Below are positions 7,400 through 7,591 of a stretch of 7,591 nt of DNA, piece by piece (the first letter of the stretch is position 1; each line of letters begins with the position of its first letter). The stretch covers positions 1 to 7,591 of the forward strand of contig DASWMP010000256.1 in assembly GCA_036399695.1 (NCBI GenBank), given 5' to 3'. Made by a program: the position numbers and the translations under genes. The DNA is from DASVEE01 sp036399695 (GTDB lineage: Bacteria; Acidobacteriota; Thermoanaerobaculia; Gp7-AA8). Under the pieces are notes generated by a model. The model worked only from the letters and a program-made list of their open reading frames with translations. It had not been told where the DNA came from and searched no databases.

Positions 7400-7557
7400 A
7401 TCTCGGAGTGCGGTGGCGAACGCCACCGCTCTGCTACACGTGTAAAAGAGCGGTGGCGTTCGGAGGGTGTCTCAAAACGGCGCGTCTCGATCTACTCCCT
7501 TGGTTCTGCCGTCGATGAACCGGCGCCTGCGGGCGCGGACAGACAGGAGTGTCTGTC
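7400..7557 (+). repeat. Composite hairpin-rich intergenic repeat, right copy
   Basis: This is the inverted counterpart of 1-110, starting 14 bases after the stop of the secreted-protein gene. It shares the outer blocks 7400-7421 and 7518-7557 and the middle block 7462-7480. It also has an extra 40-base unit at 7422-7461 and a divergent 37-base segment at 7481-7517. Block 7518-7557 keeps both small hairpins: GCGCC/GGCGC at 7523-7536 and GACAGACA/TGTCTGTC at 7538-7557. The two base differences from the left copy fall in a loop and between the hairpins, leaving the stems intact. The remaining 34 bases to the window end show nothing recognisable. Confidence 0.85.
7410..7458 (+). terminator. Two mutually exclusive hairpins in the right repeat copy
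   Basis: Hairpin one pairs GCGGTGGCG (7410-7418) with CGCCACCGC (7421-7429) around a 2-base loop. Hairpin two pairs CGCCACCGCTCT (7421-7432) with AGAGCGGTGGCG (7447-7458); its 14-base loop contains the perfect palindrome TACACGTGTA (7435-7444). Both need 7421-7429, so only one can form at a time. Position after a stop codon suggests a transcript-end function, but no T-tract follows, so intrinsic termination is doubtful. Confidence 0.4.
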
Positions 7558-7591
7558 CCACATTCACATTCCGCCGGATATCGGGCACCCG

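Overview
The window is GC-rich bacterial chromosomal DNA with densely packed, mostly ordinary genes on both strands. It is most likely from an environmental lineage such as Acidobacteriota. That guess rests on overall gene style, a PIN-toxin/small-antitoxin pair and a GAACGCA-type intergenic repeat; no marker gene fixes it.

Layout, left to right. (1) 1-110 is one arm of a composite hairpin-rich repeat. (2) 110-2516, minus strand, holds two peptide-type ABC transporter ATPases, DppD followed by DppF, separated by an intergenic element that can fold into a 26-bp near-perfect stem. No permease or binding-protein gene is present. (3) 2540-2844, plus strand, is the scar of a toxin-antitoxin locus: a PIN toxin reduced to its two ends, followed by an apparently intact 55-residue partner gene. 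(4) 2857-4518, minus strand, encodes a MurJ/MviN-family flippase. (5) 4544-6564, plus strand, carries a geranylgeranyl-reductase-like flavoprotein overlapping by 4 bp a squalene/phytoene synthase, a two-gene isoprenoid module. (6) 6613-7386, plus strand, encodes a secreted protein with two similar halves and no recognised family. (7) 7400-7557 is a second copy of the composite repeat, inverted relative to the first and again directly after a stop codon.

How the genes relate. The DppD and DppF ATPases would work as a heterodimer powering peptide import with permeases encoded elsewhere. MurJ serves cell-wall precursor export. The flavoprotein and prenyl synthase probably act on one C30/C40 isoprenoid pathway (hopanoid, squalene or carotenoid). 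The secreted protein follows closely and may be co-transcribed, without an obvious functional link.

The best leads are non-coding or subtractive: the paired composite repeat, which in one copy has two mutually exclusive hairpins; the heptamer inverted repeat inside the dpp pair; the out-of-frame PIN toxin deletion that spared its partner; loss of charged residues normally critical in MurJ; and a TAnnnT hexamer 6-8 nt before the start codon of all four promoter-proximal genes, suggesting leaderless transcripts. I see no clear new multi-gene system such as a defence island, phage or biosynthetic cluster.
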